Part shown: positions 33,659-45,374 of the stretch, in pieces
Numbering within the stretch: position 1 is the stretch's first letter
Layout: the number at the start of each line of letters is the position of its first letter
Assembly: GCF_964019925.1 (NCBI RefSeq)
Contig: NZ_OZ026470.1
Span: 558,001 to 622,000, forward strand
Reading direction: 5' to 3'
DNA length: 64,000 nucleotides
Source: Spiroplasma endosymbiont of Cantharis nigra
GTDB taxonomy: Bacteria > Bacillota_I > Bacilli_A > Mycoplasmatales > Mycoplasmataceae
Notes under the pieces: model-generated
What the model saw: only the letters and a program-made list of their open reading frames with translations
Told to the model about the DNA's origin: nothing
The model's database searches: none
Made by a program: the position numbers and the translations under genes

Positions 33659-33838
33659 TTAATTTGCATATCCACCTTTTGGTCATACTAAGTATAATAC
33701 TCCAGGTATAATTGCTAAAATTAATAATAAAATTAATGTAATCAATTTATGTTGTGGATGTAATAATCAGTAAATTATTCCAGGTATAATTGCCAATATT
33801 AATAATATTATTAATAATAATAGACTTTTATCTTTCAT
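33659..33838 (-). CDS. 59-residue membrane protein made of two repeated TM helices
   Basis: A small protein with ATG at 33838 and a GGAGAAAAA site just upstream. It contains two hydrophobic segments that repeat each other: LLILAIIPGIIYWLLHP and LLILAIIPGVLYLVWPKGG. The segments share the string LLILAIIPG exactly, also at near-identical DNA level, so the gene arose by internal duplication. The short polar turn is QHKLIT. Both Trp codons are TGA. It has its own terminator, so it is a stand-alone unit. The function is unknown; two-helix hydrophobic peptides of this size include toxin-like and membrane-stress proteins, but nothing specific is recognised. Confidence 0.75.
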
Positions 33839-33967
33839 ATGTTTTTCTCCTCAAATTAATTATAAATAATTTTACCTTAAAATTCCATAAAATATTGATT
33901 ATTTTATAAATAAATTTGTATACTCTTTTATTAAAAATAACGTTGAATCATTCAATAAACTTAGCAA

Positions 33968-34468
33968 CTATTCAAGTTCTAATGTTCCTTCTCTAGCTCA
34001 TTCTTGAATTTTCTTCATAAATTTTTTTGTATCTTTTGTTAAATTATTATATCCTTGACTTTTATCCATAAATTGTTCAAAGTCATTAATACTTTCGCTT
34101 TTATAAGTTTTTCCCGAATTTTTTGATTCTAATTCATCACATTCAAATTCAAGCATTTTATAAGATTTATAAGCTTTAATAAAACTTTCATATACTACAC
34201 TTCTTTGTCTTGATTCACTTTTTAATAGTATTTGATTATTTTGACTTTCACTACAATTTGAACATTCTGCAAGTTCTTGTTTAATTATTTCATCTACTTT
34301 TGCTTTTTCTTCAGTATAATAATCCAAACCATTTATAATATCTTCTTCTGATTCAGGTTGATCTGGTAATTCAAATTTAATTACCTTTTCTTTTTGACAT
34401 GAAATAACCATATTAGACGTAGAAACAAATAAACTAGTTGCTGAAAATAGTGTCAATAATTTTTTCAT
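33968..34468 (-). CDS. Small lipoprotein, ELPDQP family
   Basis: A 166-residue lipoprotein: signal MKKLLTLFSATSLFVSTS, lipobox VISC with Cys24. The mature part starts KFELPDQPESEEDII and has the cysteine pair ELAECSNC and the tail KIQEWAREG. This marks it as a diverged third copy of the family at 1-76 and 143-634. The protein is helical and acidic, with one TGA-coded Trp. AAGGGG lies before the start. Function unknown. Confidence 0.87.
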
Positions 34469-34600
34469 ATATTTTTTTTCCCCTTAAAACTTTGTATTTT
34501 ATTGATATTATCCCAATCTGGATTTATCAATTTTAACCACTTATATGTTATATACTTAAAATTAAACAAAATCAAGATATTTCCTCTAAAACAACAAGAT

Positions 34601-34627
34601 AAAAAAATCTACTTAGTAGATTTTTTT
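34601..34627 (-). terminator. Terminator of the metallopeptidase gene
   Basis: Near-perfect palindrome AAAAAAATCTACT / AGTAGATTTTTTT around a single T. It lies 7 bases after the stop of the minus-strand gene 34634-36205. Confidence 0.85.
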
Positions 34628-34633
34628 AAACAA

Positions 34634-36205
34634 TTAAGATTTAATAGCACCTTTTTTAGCTGATTTTTTTCTTATCACAAGATAAGTTATTGTTAAAATA
34701 ATTGCAGTCCCACTAACTGCTAAAATTATTACCCATATATTTCAATTATTACTCTTAGCAACATACTCTCCAAAAGTATCACCTGTATAAAGTGATTTAT
34801 AGTCTAAGGTTTTTGAATGGTTTTGACTTCTATAATAATTTAATTTACTTCCAAATCCATCCAAAGCATGACCGATTTCGTGAACAACTACACTAAATTT
34901 ATATGGACTACTTCAAAAACCTTGTTTGTACTGACTGTTAAATTCTTTAAATGTTAAACTAGGTCCAGTAATTACAATGTAAGAATATGCAGTGCTTACA
35001 AAAGCATTTTGGTTATTTACATAATAATTTGTACTTGTATAACCCATTGTTCCATCATTCATATCTGTTCCATCATCATTTTTTAAAGGAAAATTAGGGC
35101 TTAATATAAGCGCTACTAATATATTATTTACCCATATATCATTTTGTATAATGTTATAAAGCGAATTATAAGTTTTTAAAGTAATATCTCTTAACTTTTG
35201 AGTATTATTAGTTGTTCATTTTTCACTATCTGATCCCAAACTATTTGGAGTATTTTTTAAATATACCTCTTCAAGATTATCATACACATGTGATAATCAA
35301 ACTCCACTATAACTATTTTTATCTTTTGTTGCTTCAGCTAATGTTTTATCTAAATTATCAAATGACTCATAGTGATTTGCATTAAAGTTATTAAATGAAT
35401 CAATTGATTCTTGACTTGCCGGAGTGTATGAATCTTGCATTCATGAAGAAGCAACTGTTAATAAACTACTTTTTTGAATTTGATTAAGATAAATAGTATT
35501 TCCTGTTTGTACTCTAAGTTGAGAAATTATATAATTTAAAGTTTGCTGATTATTTGCTCAAATAATTGAATTATTTGAATATTGCAAGTTTAGAGCATTA
35601 CTTGGTGCTGTAGGCAAAGTTGTATCATAATATACTTTATTTTCTAAGTTTTCAACTAGATCAATAAATTTTTGTGATATTGTTACTGAGTTATCATAAA
35701 GGCCATCAAATGTCCCTCCTATTTTAATAATTTCAGGAAGAATATTAATATAAAAATTATTTGTTACTTCTCAACTTTTGTTTTTTAAGTTATCTTCTGT
35801 ATTTAATCATTTACTAAAGCTTTCTGCAAAAAACTCTGCATCACTTGAAGAACCATAAATACTTGGCATAACAGTAGATGCTAACATGTTTTGAATAAAT
35901 AGTGACTCATAAATTTCACTTTGAACTCCGCTTATACTTAAAGTAGTTTGAATTTTTTGAATATCACTGTTTGAAATAGAAATACTATTTGCATAGTAAT
36001 ATTTTAAAAGACGTCCATAATACATATAATTGCTTTTTGGAGTTATTAAAGATTTATATGAAATTTCTTCATCTTGATTTACATATTTAATAGTTTTTGC
36101 AAAATTATTGTTTTCAATATTAGTTTTTACAAATTCAGATGTTGAAACTGTAAAAGAAAAAAATAATGATCATATTAATGTTCAAAACATTATAATTTTT
36201 TTCAT
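34634..36205 (-). CDS. Surface zinc metallopeptidase with C-terminal membrane anchor
   Basis: A 523-residue protein. An N-terminal signal (MKKIIMFWTLIWSLFFSFT, with TGA-coded Trp) is followed by about 420 residues without membrane segments. The zinc motif is VVHEIGHALDGFG, with H442, E443 and H446. Close to the end there is one TM helix (IWVIILAVSGTAIILTITYL) and a basic tail (VIRKKSAKKGAIKS). It is thus held to the membrane with the catalytic domain outside. Family-level assignment beyond 'zincin, HExxH' is not possible from sequence reading; the third zinc ligand is not identified. GAGGT precedes the ATG. It probably cleaves proteins at the cell surface. Confidence 0.82.
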
Positions 36206-36355
36206 TTTTTACTACCTCTTTATATTTTCATATATATTTTTTAGAACTTATTTCAAGATATAAATCAAGATTATTATATAGCAAAATAAATAAATAAAAT
36301 TATATTTTAAAACTTTTAAGGTGTTAAAAGTACTATTTTAAAGATTCATTTTTGA

Positions 36356-37066
36356 CTACTGTTTTATATTTCAATTATTTTCCTCTTTTATTTGTATAGC
36401 AAATACTGATAATATTGAGATATTTGTTAAGGTATTAAAAATCTTTCAATAATCCTGAGAGTTTTCTTCAAAAATATTATGAATGCTTTCACTGTTTAAT
36501 GAATTATATTCAAACATATTTAAAATTATTTCTGAAGAACTTTCAATTGTTTCAAAACTATTTGAATTTTTTATAAGCTCTAAACCTTCTATAATTTTCT
36601 TATTAAAATTAAAATTTTCATTGATTAAACTATTGCAATAATTAACTATTATATTTTGAATTTCATTAATACATTCAAATAGGTTCATTACCTCTTTATT
36701 TTTTTTTACATTATTATAACTTTGAACTATTCACTTATCTAATAAATCTGCAATTTGCTTTATTGACTCTATATTCGGTCAATATTTATGACGATCAAAG
36801 ACTTGTAATCTATTTAAAGAAATTAGTTCATTTCAAAAATCATAATAATAAAAGTTAATCATATCTTTGACTTCTTTAAATTGATCAAGATATTCAATAT
36901 TTTTAAAATAATTAAATATCTTTTCAAATTCTTTAGTTAGCAAGTTATCTCTTTTAAGCTGGATTTTTTGATCTTCAAATAATATCGATATTATTTGCAA
37001 GGCTGGATTATAAAATTTAAATATTTTCTTAGAATTTTCGTGATTAAAATCATATTTACCTAACAT
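36356..37066 (-). CDS. Hypothetical soluble protein, divergent from 37137-37832
   Basis: A 236-residue protein, almost entirely helical by composition, with no signal peptide or TM segment. It begins MLGKYDFNHENSKKIFKFYN and contains the stretch LNRLQVFDRHKYWPNIESIK. Three Trp codons are TGA. It is divergently oriented to the gene at 37137 with only 70 bases between the starts, so the two may share a control region. No family recognised. An all-helical cytosolic pair beside surface genes could be regulatory, toxin-related or phage-defence related, but there is no direct evidence. Confidence 0.75.
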
Positions 37067-37136
37067 AAATTATTCTCTTTTCTCTTTATACAATTAATAT
37101 ATAATAAAATTAATGAATTATAGAAGGTTTAATAAA

Positions 37137-37832
37137 ATGATAAATAACTTTAAAGCATACAAATTAACATCAAAAGATAAAGAACATTTAAAAAATGTAA
37201 GTCCCTATTGAGAAAAAGACATTAAAAAAAGCATTAAAAAACTTATGAAATGAATATTGAGATTTAATAAAAATCCAAATGACTTTATCATTGAATATAC
37301 GAATAACTACGAATTGTATGATGTTTTATTTCAGCAAATTGATAATTATTCAAATTTTTACAATCAGAAGTTTAAATTAATTAATAATAACTCTAAGCTA
37401 TTATCTAAATTTCATAAATTAATCGTAGATTATGTTTTTATTTTAGGTTGAGTAAAATCAATTGAATTAATATGCACTTTCTTTGAAGATATTGCAAAAA
37501 AAGATATTGCAAAGAAATCACAGTATGCAATTGAATTGATAAATAATTGCCTAATTTCATATTTTGAAATTTATAAAAAAGAAGTTTTAAAAATAATAAA
37601 AAAAGATGAATATTTAGAATTAATTTTTGAAAGAATTTTTTCAAATAAAAGCACGATTACTAGAGTAGACATCGCTGCAAGAGATGTTATGAGTTATTCC
37701 AAAATGTTAAAGAAAAAAAATAAACTAAGTGAAGAAAAACTTATTAAAATAAATATACTTTCTATTGAATTAATTGTCTTTTCAAATTCAATAACCTATT
37801 TTTATACAAGATTTTTAAGTAATGTTTATTAA
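37137..37832 (+). CDS. Hypothetical soluble protein, divergent from 36356-37066
   Basis: A 231-residue helical, lysine-rich protein without signal peptide. It begins MINNFKAYKLTSKDKEHLKN and contains WVKSIELICTFFEDIAKKDI and ITRVDIAARDVMSYSKMLKK. A TATAAT box at 37100-37105 and an AGAAGG site before the ATG support the start. The gene ends in a terminator shared with pepF on the other strand. No family recognised. The only visible context is the divergent partner. Confidence 0.78.
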
Positions 37833-37859
37833 AAATAAACCAATAATAGGTTTATTTTT
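37831..37859. terminator. Bidirectional terminator between 37137-37832 and pepF
   Basis: Inverted repeat AAAAATAAACC / GGTTTATTTTT with a 7-base loop. It serves the plus-strand gene ending at 37832 and the minus-strand pepF, whose stop codon (37852-37854) lies inside one arm. Confidence 0.8.
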
Positions 37860-39651
37860 TATTTAGCAACTGTTCAAAATTCTCTACTAATTTTTCAACT
37901 TCCAATATTAAATCTTTATATGATTCTTCTTTTTTACAATCAAAATTATATTTTTTAAATAATTGAGTAGCTTTTAGACTTCCCCCATCTTTTAAGAAAT
38001 TTATTATTTGAGAGGCATCATTGGTTCTTTTAAATTCTGAATATAGTTTAAAAGATACCGCTATTGATACAGCATATTTATAGATATAAAAAGGTTGTTC
38101 AAAAATATGGGATATAGCAATTCAACTATATTTATATACTTGATCATCATATCTATCAAAGATAGATTTTCCTAAAACTTTCTTATTTGCCTTTTTTAGT
38201 ATTTCTGATATTTTATCTAGAGTAAGCACCTCACCCTTTTCGCTTGAATTATAGCACTGATATTCAAACTCTGCATCTGCAATAGCAGAAAAGAAATTAG
38301 AAAAAATAAATTCAATTCTATTTTGAATTAAAATTAATTTCTTACTTTCATTCTTTTCATTTTGAAATAAATAATCAAATAACAAATGTTCATTAAACGT
38401 TGATGCTACTTCAGCAATCATATTTGAAAATCCATTTAATGGTTTTGGTTGATTTTGTTTAGCAAATAAATTATGAACAGCATGACCCAGTTCATGTGTT
38501 AAGGTTGAAATTGATTCTATATCTTCTGTAAAATTTAAAGAAATTAAGGAATCATAAGTATTGCTTCCAACTGTAAAAGCACCAGTTGACTTATTTTCAT
38601 CCTCATAATAATCAATTCTATTATCTGATAAGCAATAATCTAAGTTAGCAATATATTTTTCTCCAATTGGTTTTAAAGAATTTTTAATTATTTTTTGAGC
38701 TTCTTCAACACTATAATTTTTTCTTTCCAACTTAAATAGTTCCAAACTTGAATCAGTTCCATAAAATTTCTCTAAATTTAAGTATTTTTTAATTATTTCA
38801 TAGTATCTATAATAAACACTAGAGTTTTTAGAAGTAAATTTTATTAAGTTTAAAAAATTTGTAATCGAGAAATCAGCTCTATCAAAAAAATTTTCTTTGA
38901 AACTTTTCATTCCAACAAGTTTTATTGATTCAATTTCTTCTTTTACAATAGATTCATATATTTTTGCATAAGTATGCTGTTTAAATTTTAACCCCTCTTT
39001 AAATTTTAAACTTGCTCTAATTCTTAATTGTTGGTCTTTAATAGGATCTGAATAAGTTAAAATATCTGAAATAAACTTTTGATTAATAATATATTCTTTG
39101 TTTTTATACACTAACTTTTTTTCTTCATTATCTTTAAATCTCATTGATTCATACATTTCATAAATAATTGAACTAGAGTTTGAAACCTTTGATAACAACT
39201 CTCTTTCTTTTTGAGGCATAAGATATTTTATGTTTTTAAAGAATTCCTTGTAACTTTCTGAATAATGAATAAGTTCAGAATCTTCTGATAGTCACTTTAA
39301 AATTTTTTCCTTTCCAATATTTTTTATTTCTTCATTAACTCATGAAAATTTACCATCAAATTGTTGCATTTTATTATTGAAAATTGAGTCTAATTTTAGC
39401 AATCTAGGGTTATTTTGTTCTATATATAGATGCTTTAAAAAGTGATTAATTTTAGAGACACTCTTATCAACTGAGATTGAATGCTTTAAAAAATTTATAA
39501 AATCGCTCTTATTTTTCAATTTATTTTTATACATTAATAACTCATTATTTTTTTCAACATATAAGTCCAAGTCTAATAAAAACTCTTTATCACTTTCATA
39601 AAGGGAAAGTAAATCTCATTTATATTTATCTTCTGCATCAATTCTCTTCAT
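37852..39651 (-). CDS. pepF: Oligoendopeptidase F
   Basis: A 599-residue M3-family peptidase, the usual length for PepF. The zinc motif is STLTHELGHAVHN with H386, E387 and H390, and the third ligand comes from IAEVASTFNEHLL about 25 residues later. There is no signal peptide, so it acts in the cytoplasm on imported or internal peptides. The N-terminal half is helical as in other M3B enzymes. The stop codon lies in a terminator shared with the convergent gene. No operon partner. Confidence 0.95.
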
Positions 39652-39865
39652 AATTTACCCAAAAAATTTATTTAAAAATTCTCTTTTCTATTATTTCAAT
39701 CATTTATTATTAATAAGAAATTTACTATTTTTAAATTATTATTATTTAAAAATATTAATATTTCAAAATTTTATAAAGAACTATTTTTTATAAATAATTA
39801 ATTTTCTTAACTAAATTCATTTTACATTAATTTTAATAACTTGTCATTTATAACTATATATAAAA

Positions 39866-39887
39866 AATAACATTGGACAATGTTATT
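39866..39887 (-). terminator. Terminator overlapping the stop of chitinase 2
   Basis: Inverted repeat AATAACATTG / CAATGTTATT with a 2-base loop. The minus-strand stop codon (39883-39885) lies within the arm, so termination follows immediately after translation ends. Confidence 0.7.
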
Positions 39888-41622
39888 TATTTTCTTTATT
39901 ATGAGTTTCATTATATCATGATTCAAAACTTCACTTTTTAAACATAACTTGTTGACCATTACTTTCAATCATACCTTCATAAGCATCAAAATTTATTGCT
40001 CAAGTCATAAGACCTTTTGTATAAATACCATCTTCACTAAGAAGTTTGTATGATTTTTTAATTGATTCTTCAGTAGCAGCTCCTCTACCAGCTGGTTCAT
40101 TTGTTGAAGCTCCCATTACAAATCTATCTGGATCAATTAAATAAAAATCATTTAATCTACTATATTTTGTTGTTAAATACTTAGTCATTAAATAATAAAA
40201 TTCAGCTCTATATGTAACATCATCATTTGTTATAGATCCCAATGATAAGTTTAATCTTTGTTTTTCCTCTTCTTCTATAAAAGGACCAAATGCTCATCCA
40301 TTGTAAAATTGTGGATTTATTCAATTATAATATTTATCTAATTGTTTTAAAAACGGAATATAACTACCTCCTGATGCCTCTGTATAATTTTTCAAGTAAG
40401 GCATTTCTGGAGCCATTGTTATTATAAATTCCGGATTGTTATCTTTAATTTCTTTTAAAGCATCAATTGTCACTTGTTGACTCTCTCTATCTGCTAGACA
40501 ACTACCTTCTCAGTCAATATCAAGACCATCAAAACCATATTCATTAACTACATTTAAAATTGTTTCTTTTAATTCATCCTTTTGATCACTTCTAAATCTC
40601 ATTTCACTTCCAGTAGCTCCACCCATTGAAATAAGCACCTTTTTGCCCCTAGATTGTAGTAACTTAATTCCTGCTTTCATATCTGCTGGATTTCATGGTT
40701 CAAAAACGGGCATAGTATAAGCTGTTGGTGAATATAAAAATGAGATATCAATTACATTGTAATTAGTATTAGCCATTTCCTCAAAACTTGGTTTTAGCTG
40801 AGCTGTTCCACCTCATTCATAATAATATCCAACTAAAACTTTATCAATAGTTTCAATTGGAGCTTCTTTTAGTTTAAAAATAACTTCAACATTTCCTTTA
40901 TAAATTCCATCCCCATTTGATGAAACTAAAACTTTACTATCTGTAATATTAGAAAGTTTAATTGAATTTACTTTCAATTCAGAATTTAATTCATTCAATC
41001 TTGTAATAATTGTAATTTCTTGATTATTTGCAATCTCACCCAAATCAGTAACTTTAAGATGTTGATTTAAATCAATTTCTAGTGAAGGCTCAACTTTCAA
41101 TGAAAATATGACTTCAACATTTCCTTTATAAATTCCATCCCCATTTGATAAAACCAAAGCTTTACTATCTGTAATATTAGAAAGTTTAATTGAATCTACT
41201 TTCAATTCAGAATTTAATTCCTTCAATCTTGTAATAATTGTAATTTCTTGATTATTTGCAACCCCACCCAAATCAGTAACTTTAAGATGTTGATTTAAAT
41301 CAATTTCTAGTGAAGGATCAACTTTCAAGGAAAATATGACTTCAATACTCCCTTTATAAATTCCATCCCCATTTGATGAAACTAAAGCTTTACTATCTGT
41401 AATATTAGAAAGTTTAATTGAATCTACTTTCAATTCAGAATTTAATTCCTTCAATCTTGTAATAATTGTAATTTCTTGATTATTTGCAACCTCACCCAAA
41501 TCAGTAACTTTAAGATGTTCTTTGATTTCTTTTTCTTGAATAAAAAGACCACATGAAATAACAGTAGTAGATCATGAAGAAGTTAAAGTTATTGAAGAAA
41601 TTAAACATAGTAGTTTTTTCAT
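39883..41622 (-). CDS. GH18 chitinase lipoprotein with three near-identical repeats
   Basis: A 579-residue lipoprotein: signal MKKLLCLISSITLTSSWSTT, lipobox VISC (Cys24). Residues about 36-260 contain three repeats of 76 residues, almost identical to each other (core LKVTDLGEVANNQEITIITR). The GH18 domain follows from about 264: VLVGYYYEWGG, LISMGGATGSEMRF, and DGLDIDWEG with D365, D368, D370 and E372. It is paralogous to 30472-33273 but shorter in the repeat part, and to the broken copy 41814-43122 upstream. It should be an extracellular chitin-degrading enzyme anchored to the membrane. The start lacks a strong ribosome site (minus-strand TGGACGGTAAATTAATATG). Confidence 0.92.
40850..41535 (-). 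repeat. Three tandem 228-bp repeats inside chitinase 2
   Basis: The marker CCATCCCCATTTGAT occurs at 40907, 41135 and 41363, exactly 228 bases apart, inside long stretches that differ by only a few bases. The unit equals 76 codons, so gain or loss of a unit keeps the reading frame. This is a recent tandem expansion that can change protein length by recombination. Confidence 0.93.
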
Positions 41623-41813
41623 ATTAATTTACCGTCCATTTTCTATATCTTATCATATAAGAAATAATATAGTGCTAGCTAAATATTTAAAATTTTTTTA
41701 TATAATTTTGTAAGCATATTTCTATATTGAAATCACATTAAATATCTAACTTACATATAGTTAATAATAAAAATTAGTTTTAAAATAATTATAAAAACAA
41801 TGAAATTATTTTA

Positions 41814-43122
41814 TTATTCTTGTAAATAAATATCTTTATATCACTTTGAAAAAGTTCATTTTTCTCATTTAATAATTAAAGAATCCTTTCCTTCTCCTTG
41901 TGGTATTGTTGCTATCTTTCCATCATATGCATCACTATTTATTGTTCAAGACATAAGACCTTTTGTATAAATACCATCTTTACTAACAAGTTTGTGTGAT
42001 TTTTTAATAGATTCTTCAATAGCAGTTCCTCTACCAGCTGGCTCATTTGTTGATGCTCCAATTACAAATCTATCTAGATCAATTAATCAAAAGTCATTTA
42101 ATCGACTATACTTTGTTACTAAGTATTTAGTCATTAAATAATAAAATTCAGCTCTATAAAAACATCATTATTTTTTATATATTCCATTAATAAATTCAAT
42201 CTTTGCATTTCTTCAGGTTCTACATATGTACCAAATGCTCATCCATTATAAAACTGTGAATTTATCAAATCATAATAGTCATACAGTTGTCTTAAAAATG
42301 GAATATATCTACCTGTATTATCTTTATCTGATTTATTTGTTAAATAGGGCTTTTCTGCAGCCATAGTTATAATAAATTCAGAATTTTCATCTTTAATTTC
42401 TTTAAAAACATCAATAATTACTTTTTGACCTTCTCTGTTTGTAAGAGAACTACCTTCTCAGTCAATGTACAAACCATCAAAACCATATTCATTAACTACA
42501 TTTAGAATTGTTTATTTTAATTCATTTTTTTGATTAGATCTAAATCTCATTTCACTTCCAGTAGTTCTGCCCATTGAAATAAGTACTTTTTTTACCTTTT
42601 GATTGCAGTACTTAATTCCTGCCTTCATATCTGATCGATTTCATGGTTGAAATACTGGTATAGTATAAGCTGTTGGTGAATATAAAAATTAGATATCAAT
42701 TACATTGTAATTAGTATTAGCGATTTCATCAAAACTTGGTTTAACTTGAACTGGTCTTCACCATTAATAGTAATAACCAACAAAAAATTTATCAATAGTT
42801 CAATTGGAGCCTTTTAGTCTAAATCTTATTTCCTTATTTTCTTTGTAAATAACTTCATCAATTGATGAGATACTTGCACCTTTATTTCAAATACTTTCTA
42901 TTTTAATTGCACTCATATCTAAGTTAGGATTTAACTGCTTCAACTTATTTTAAATTTTTATTTCTTGATTATCTTCAATTTTACTTAAGTTATATTGAAT
43001 GATGACACTACAAAGTTTTTTTTATTATCTGGTTTTGGACCAATTAAATTACCTGAAACTACTGTAGTTAATCATGATGTTATTATGCTAATTGACAACA
43101 AGAAAAAAAATAATTTTTTCAT
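41814..43122 (-). pseudogene. Broken third chitinase gene
   Basis: It starts MKKLFFFLLSISIITSWLTT with VVSGN, where the lipobox cysteine of the paralogues (VISCG) is lost. Homology to both intact chitinases runs to the end: the catalytic region is kept as DGLYIDW (the middle Asp of DxxDxD is Tyr), and ILISMGRTTGSEMRF-like and NEPAGRGTAI-like blocks are seen. There are in-frame stops (for example near 42512 and 42690) and frameshifts (near 42160 and 42593). The stop is at 41814-41816. It lies directly upstream of chitinase 2, so it is a tandem duplicate that decayed. Confidence 0.85.
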
Positions 43123-43190
43123 ATATTTTACCCCTTTTATTTAATTAATATCATAAATAACATTTAAAAGTATTAATTTAAATATAAAAA

Positions 43191-43222
43191 GAGTTAATTA
43201 GTAAAAAAATACTAATTAACTC
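43191..43222 (-). terminator. Terminator of 43267-44154
   Basis: Perfect inverted repeat GAGTTAATTAGTA / TACTAATTAACTC with an A6 loop, 45 bases after the minus-strand stop. Confidence 0.85.
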
Positions 43223-43266
43223 AAGTTTAATTTATATATATGTAAATAATATAAAGAGTTTTTATA

Positions 43267-44154
43267 CTATTTATGTACTAACATATTAAATGTTCCATTA
43301 GCATCATTTGATTCAAACGAAACATAGAAATACTTATCATTAACTAACTCATTATTTGAAATTACTGAACCTTTTTCAAATTTACTATTTTTATTAATTG
43401 CCTTATAAACATTTAATGATTTCACATCACCTATATTTAATTTTAATGTTGTATTAATATATTTAATTGTCTCACTATTTAAACTATTTCCTGAATAATT
43501 AAACATATTAACTATTTGACCTGCTAAATAGTCAATTCCCAAGTTTGGTAAACTAATGTTTGATTTATATTCATTGTCTGTATAATCCATAGATTCACTT
43601 ATTGTATATTGTGTATCTAGTGTAACATTATATCCTGGTTTAATTTGAAAATCAGTTAAAGATTGTTCCACTTGATAACCATAAAGATTGCCATTTACTG
43701 TTTCTCCATCAGCGATAGCTTCAAAAGCAATTGCATATTTGTAATTTCCTCAATTATCTAATTTATCAACTGTAACATTCATGTTTAAGATTTCATACTC
43801 TTTAGCATTAATAACCCTTTCCAACTCATAACCTACTGGTCTTGAACCATCAAAACCAGTTCCTGGAAATCTTGTTGTACTACCTGTAATTGAAAAACTT
43901 GTAACATTATTATCTCTATTAAAATTTCTTTGATCTTCAACAGCTTTAATTAGTACTTCCTTGTAATCCTCTGTACCAACTATTATTTTTCCATCCTTGT
44001 CAAAATGTTTTTCATTCTTTACACTTAATCAAATCGTTCCAACTTCATCATTTGAAGTAATTTTATTATTAATATTTTGTTCCATTGTAGCAATTGGTGC
44101 TATAGCAGAACTAGAAACTGATAAAGTTCCTATAAGACTTAAAAGTTTTATCAT
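43267..44154 (-). CDS. Secreted protein, unknown function
   Basis: A 295-residue protein with a signal peptide (MIKLLSLIGTLSVSSSAIAP) and no lipobox Cys. The mature part is rich in G, N and strands (GSTTRFPGTGFDGSRPVGYE, YKYAIAFEAIADGETVNGNL) with a hydrophilic C-terminus ending NDANGTFNMLVHK. TGA-coded Trp residues are in WLSVKNEK and LDNWGNY. GAATGAAAGG lies upstream of the ATG. It has its own terminator. No family recognised; it is probably released outside the cell. Confidence 0.82.
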
Positions 44155-44448
44155 ATATACCTTTCATTCTTAAACCCACCCTACCTACCAAAAAAGTAAT
44201 GTTTTAAATTTTATTTTTAATATAGAAATCTATTACAATTTTTATTAGTTAAATTCTATTAACTTAACTAAATCGTAGCATAGAACTTTTAAATTAATTT
44301 ATTAATAGAAATGTCTAAACTCTTTTTAAATTTTTAGATAAAAGGATTTTTTTGATTAAATTAAAAAATATTTTATTAAAGAAAAAAATTAGTATTAAGA
44401 GACTGAACCCTAAATAGTAAGTACAATAAAAAATATACTTAAATTATT

Positions 44449-45354
44449 TTATATTAGGCTAGCATGAGCTAACTTTTTCTTTTTACTTAATAATATTATA
44501 GTTGAATCAATTTGCTTAATTGCCTCTAATTTTAATAAGTTTCCTTTATCTTTAATATATCATTCATTTCATTTAACTATATCTAAAATATACTCCTCAA
44601 AGCTTTTATAGATATTATTATGAATTGTTCCCTTTTTAAGAAGTGAGTGAAAACTTTCAATTACTTGATTATCTGCGCAAGTTTTTTTGGCTCCCATTGA
44701 TATAATTATATTGTGTTTACTACATCTTTTGAATCAAGCTAGTGATGTGTATTGACTTCCATGATCTGAGTGAATTATAATTCCACTCAGATCTTTTTTT
44801 ATTTTCTTGATTTTATTTAATGCATCTTCTAAATTATTTAAAACTAATTTTACTGTCATTCTTTTACCAATCTTGTAATCGATGATCTGACGTGTAGCTC
44901 CATCAATAATGGTAGACTGATAATAAGTTTGACCTTTGAAGGTTAAGTAAGTGATATCTGTATATAAAACTTTTAAGGGGATTTTTACATCAAAATATTT
45001 ACGTTTGATTAAATCAGAATAGTCATGAGTTGATTGTTTAATTTTTACTTTATTTGCTATTCTTTTTCTTACTTTTTTTTGATAAATTGACATAATAAAG
45101 TTTTCTTTCATTAATCTTAGAACTTTTTTATGATTGATTTTAGATATGCCCAATTTATCATAGAGCTTATTTAAATGTTCTGTCAATTTACGATATCCAA
45201 ATTGTGATCTATGCAACTTAAATATAATTTTAATATTATTTAAATGCATTTGATTTACCATTGAATCTTCTATTTTATTCTTATATTTATCTCAATAAGA
45301 ACGCTTAATATCAAAAACTTCTAACATTAAACAAAGCTTATATTCATTTAACAT
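44449..45354 (-). CDS. IS3-family transposase OrfB (DDE integrase)
   Basis: About 301 residues from the ATG at 45354. An N-terminal HTH_21-like part (HRSQFGYRKLTEHLNK) is followed by the rve core with D-D-E: YTDITYLTF, IIHSDHGSQYTS, and NQVIESFHSLLKKGT. It has one TGA Trp after YTSLA. The frame continues upstream of the ATG (KIKVIFIKRML) into the end of orfA, so a -1 frameshift at an A-rich site (AGAAAATAAAAG) probably gives an OrfAB fusion, as is usual in this family. Confidence 0.88.
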
Positions 45355-45374
45355 TCTTTTAATAAAAATTACTT

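Noticed and set aside
37438-37644. Minus-strand ORF opposite the 37137-37832 gene
   Set aside because: Low-complexity Leu/Phe/Gln content and no start site; the plus-strand gene is better supported.
40850-41535. Regular repeats that could suggest a CRISPR array
   Set aside because: The period is 228 bases, the repeats are coding and in frame, and there are no spacers or cas genes.
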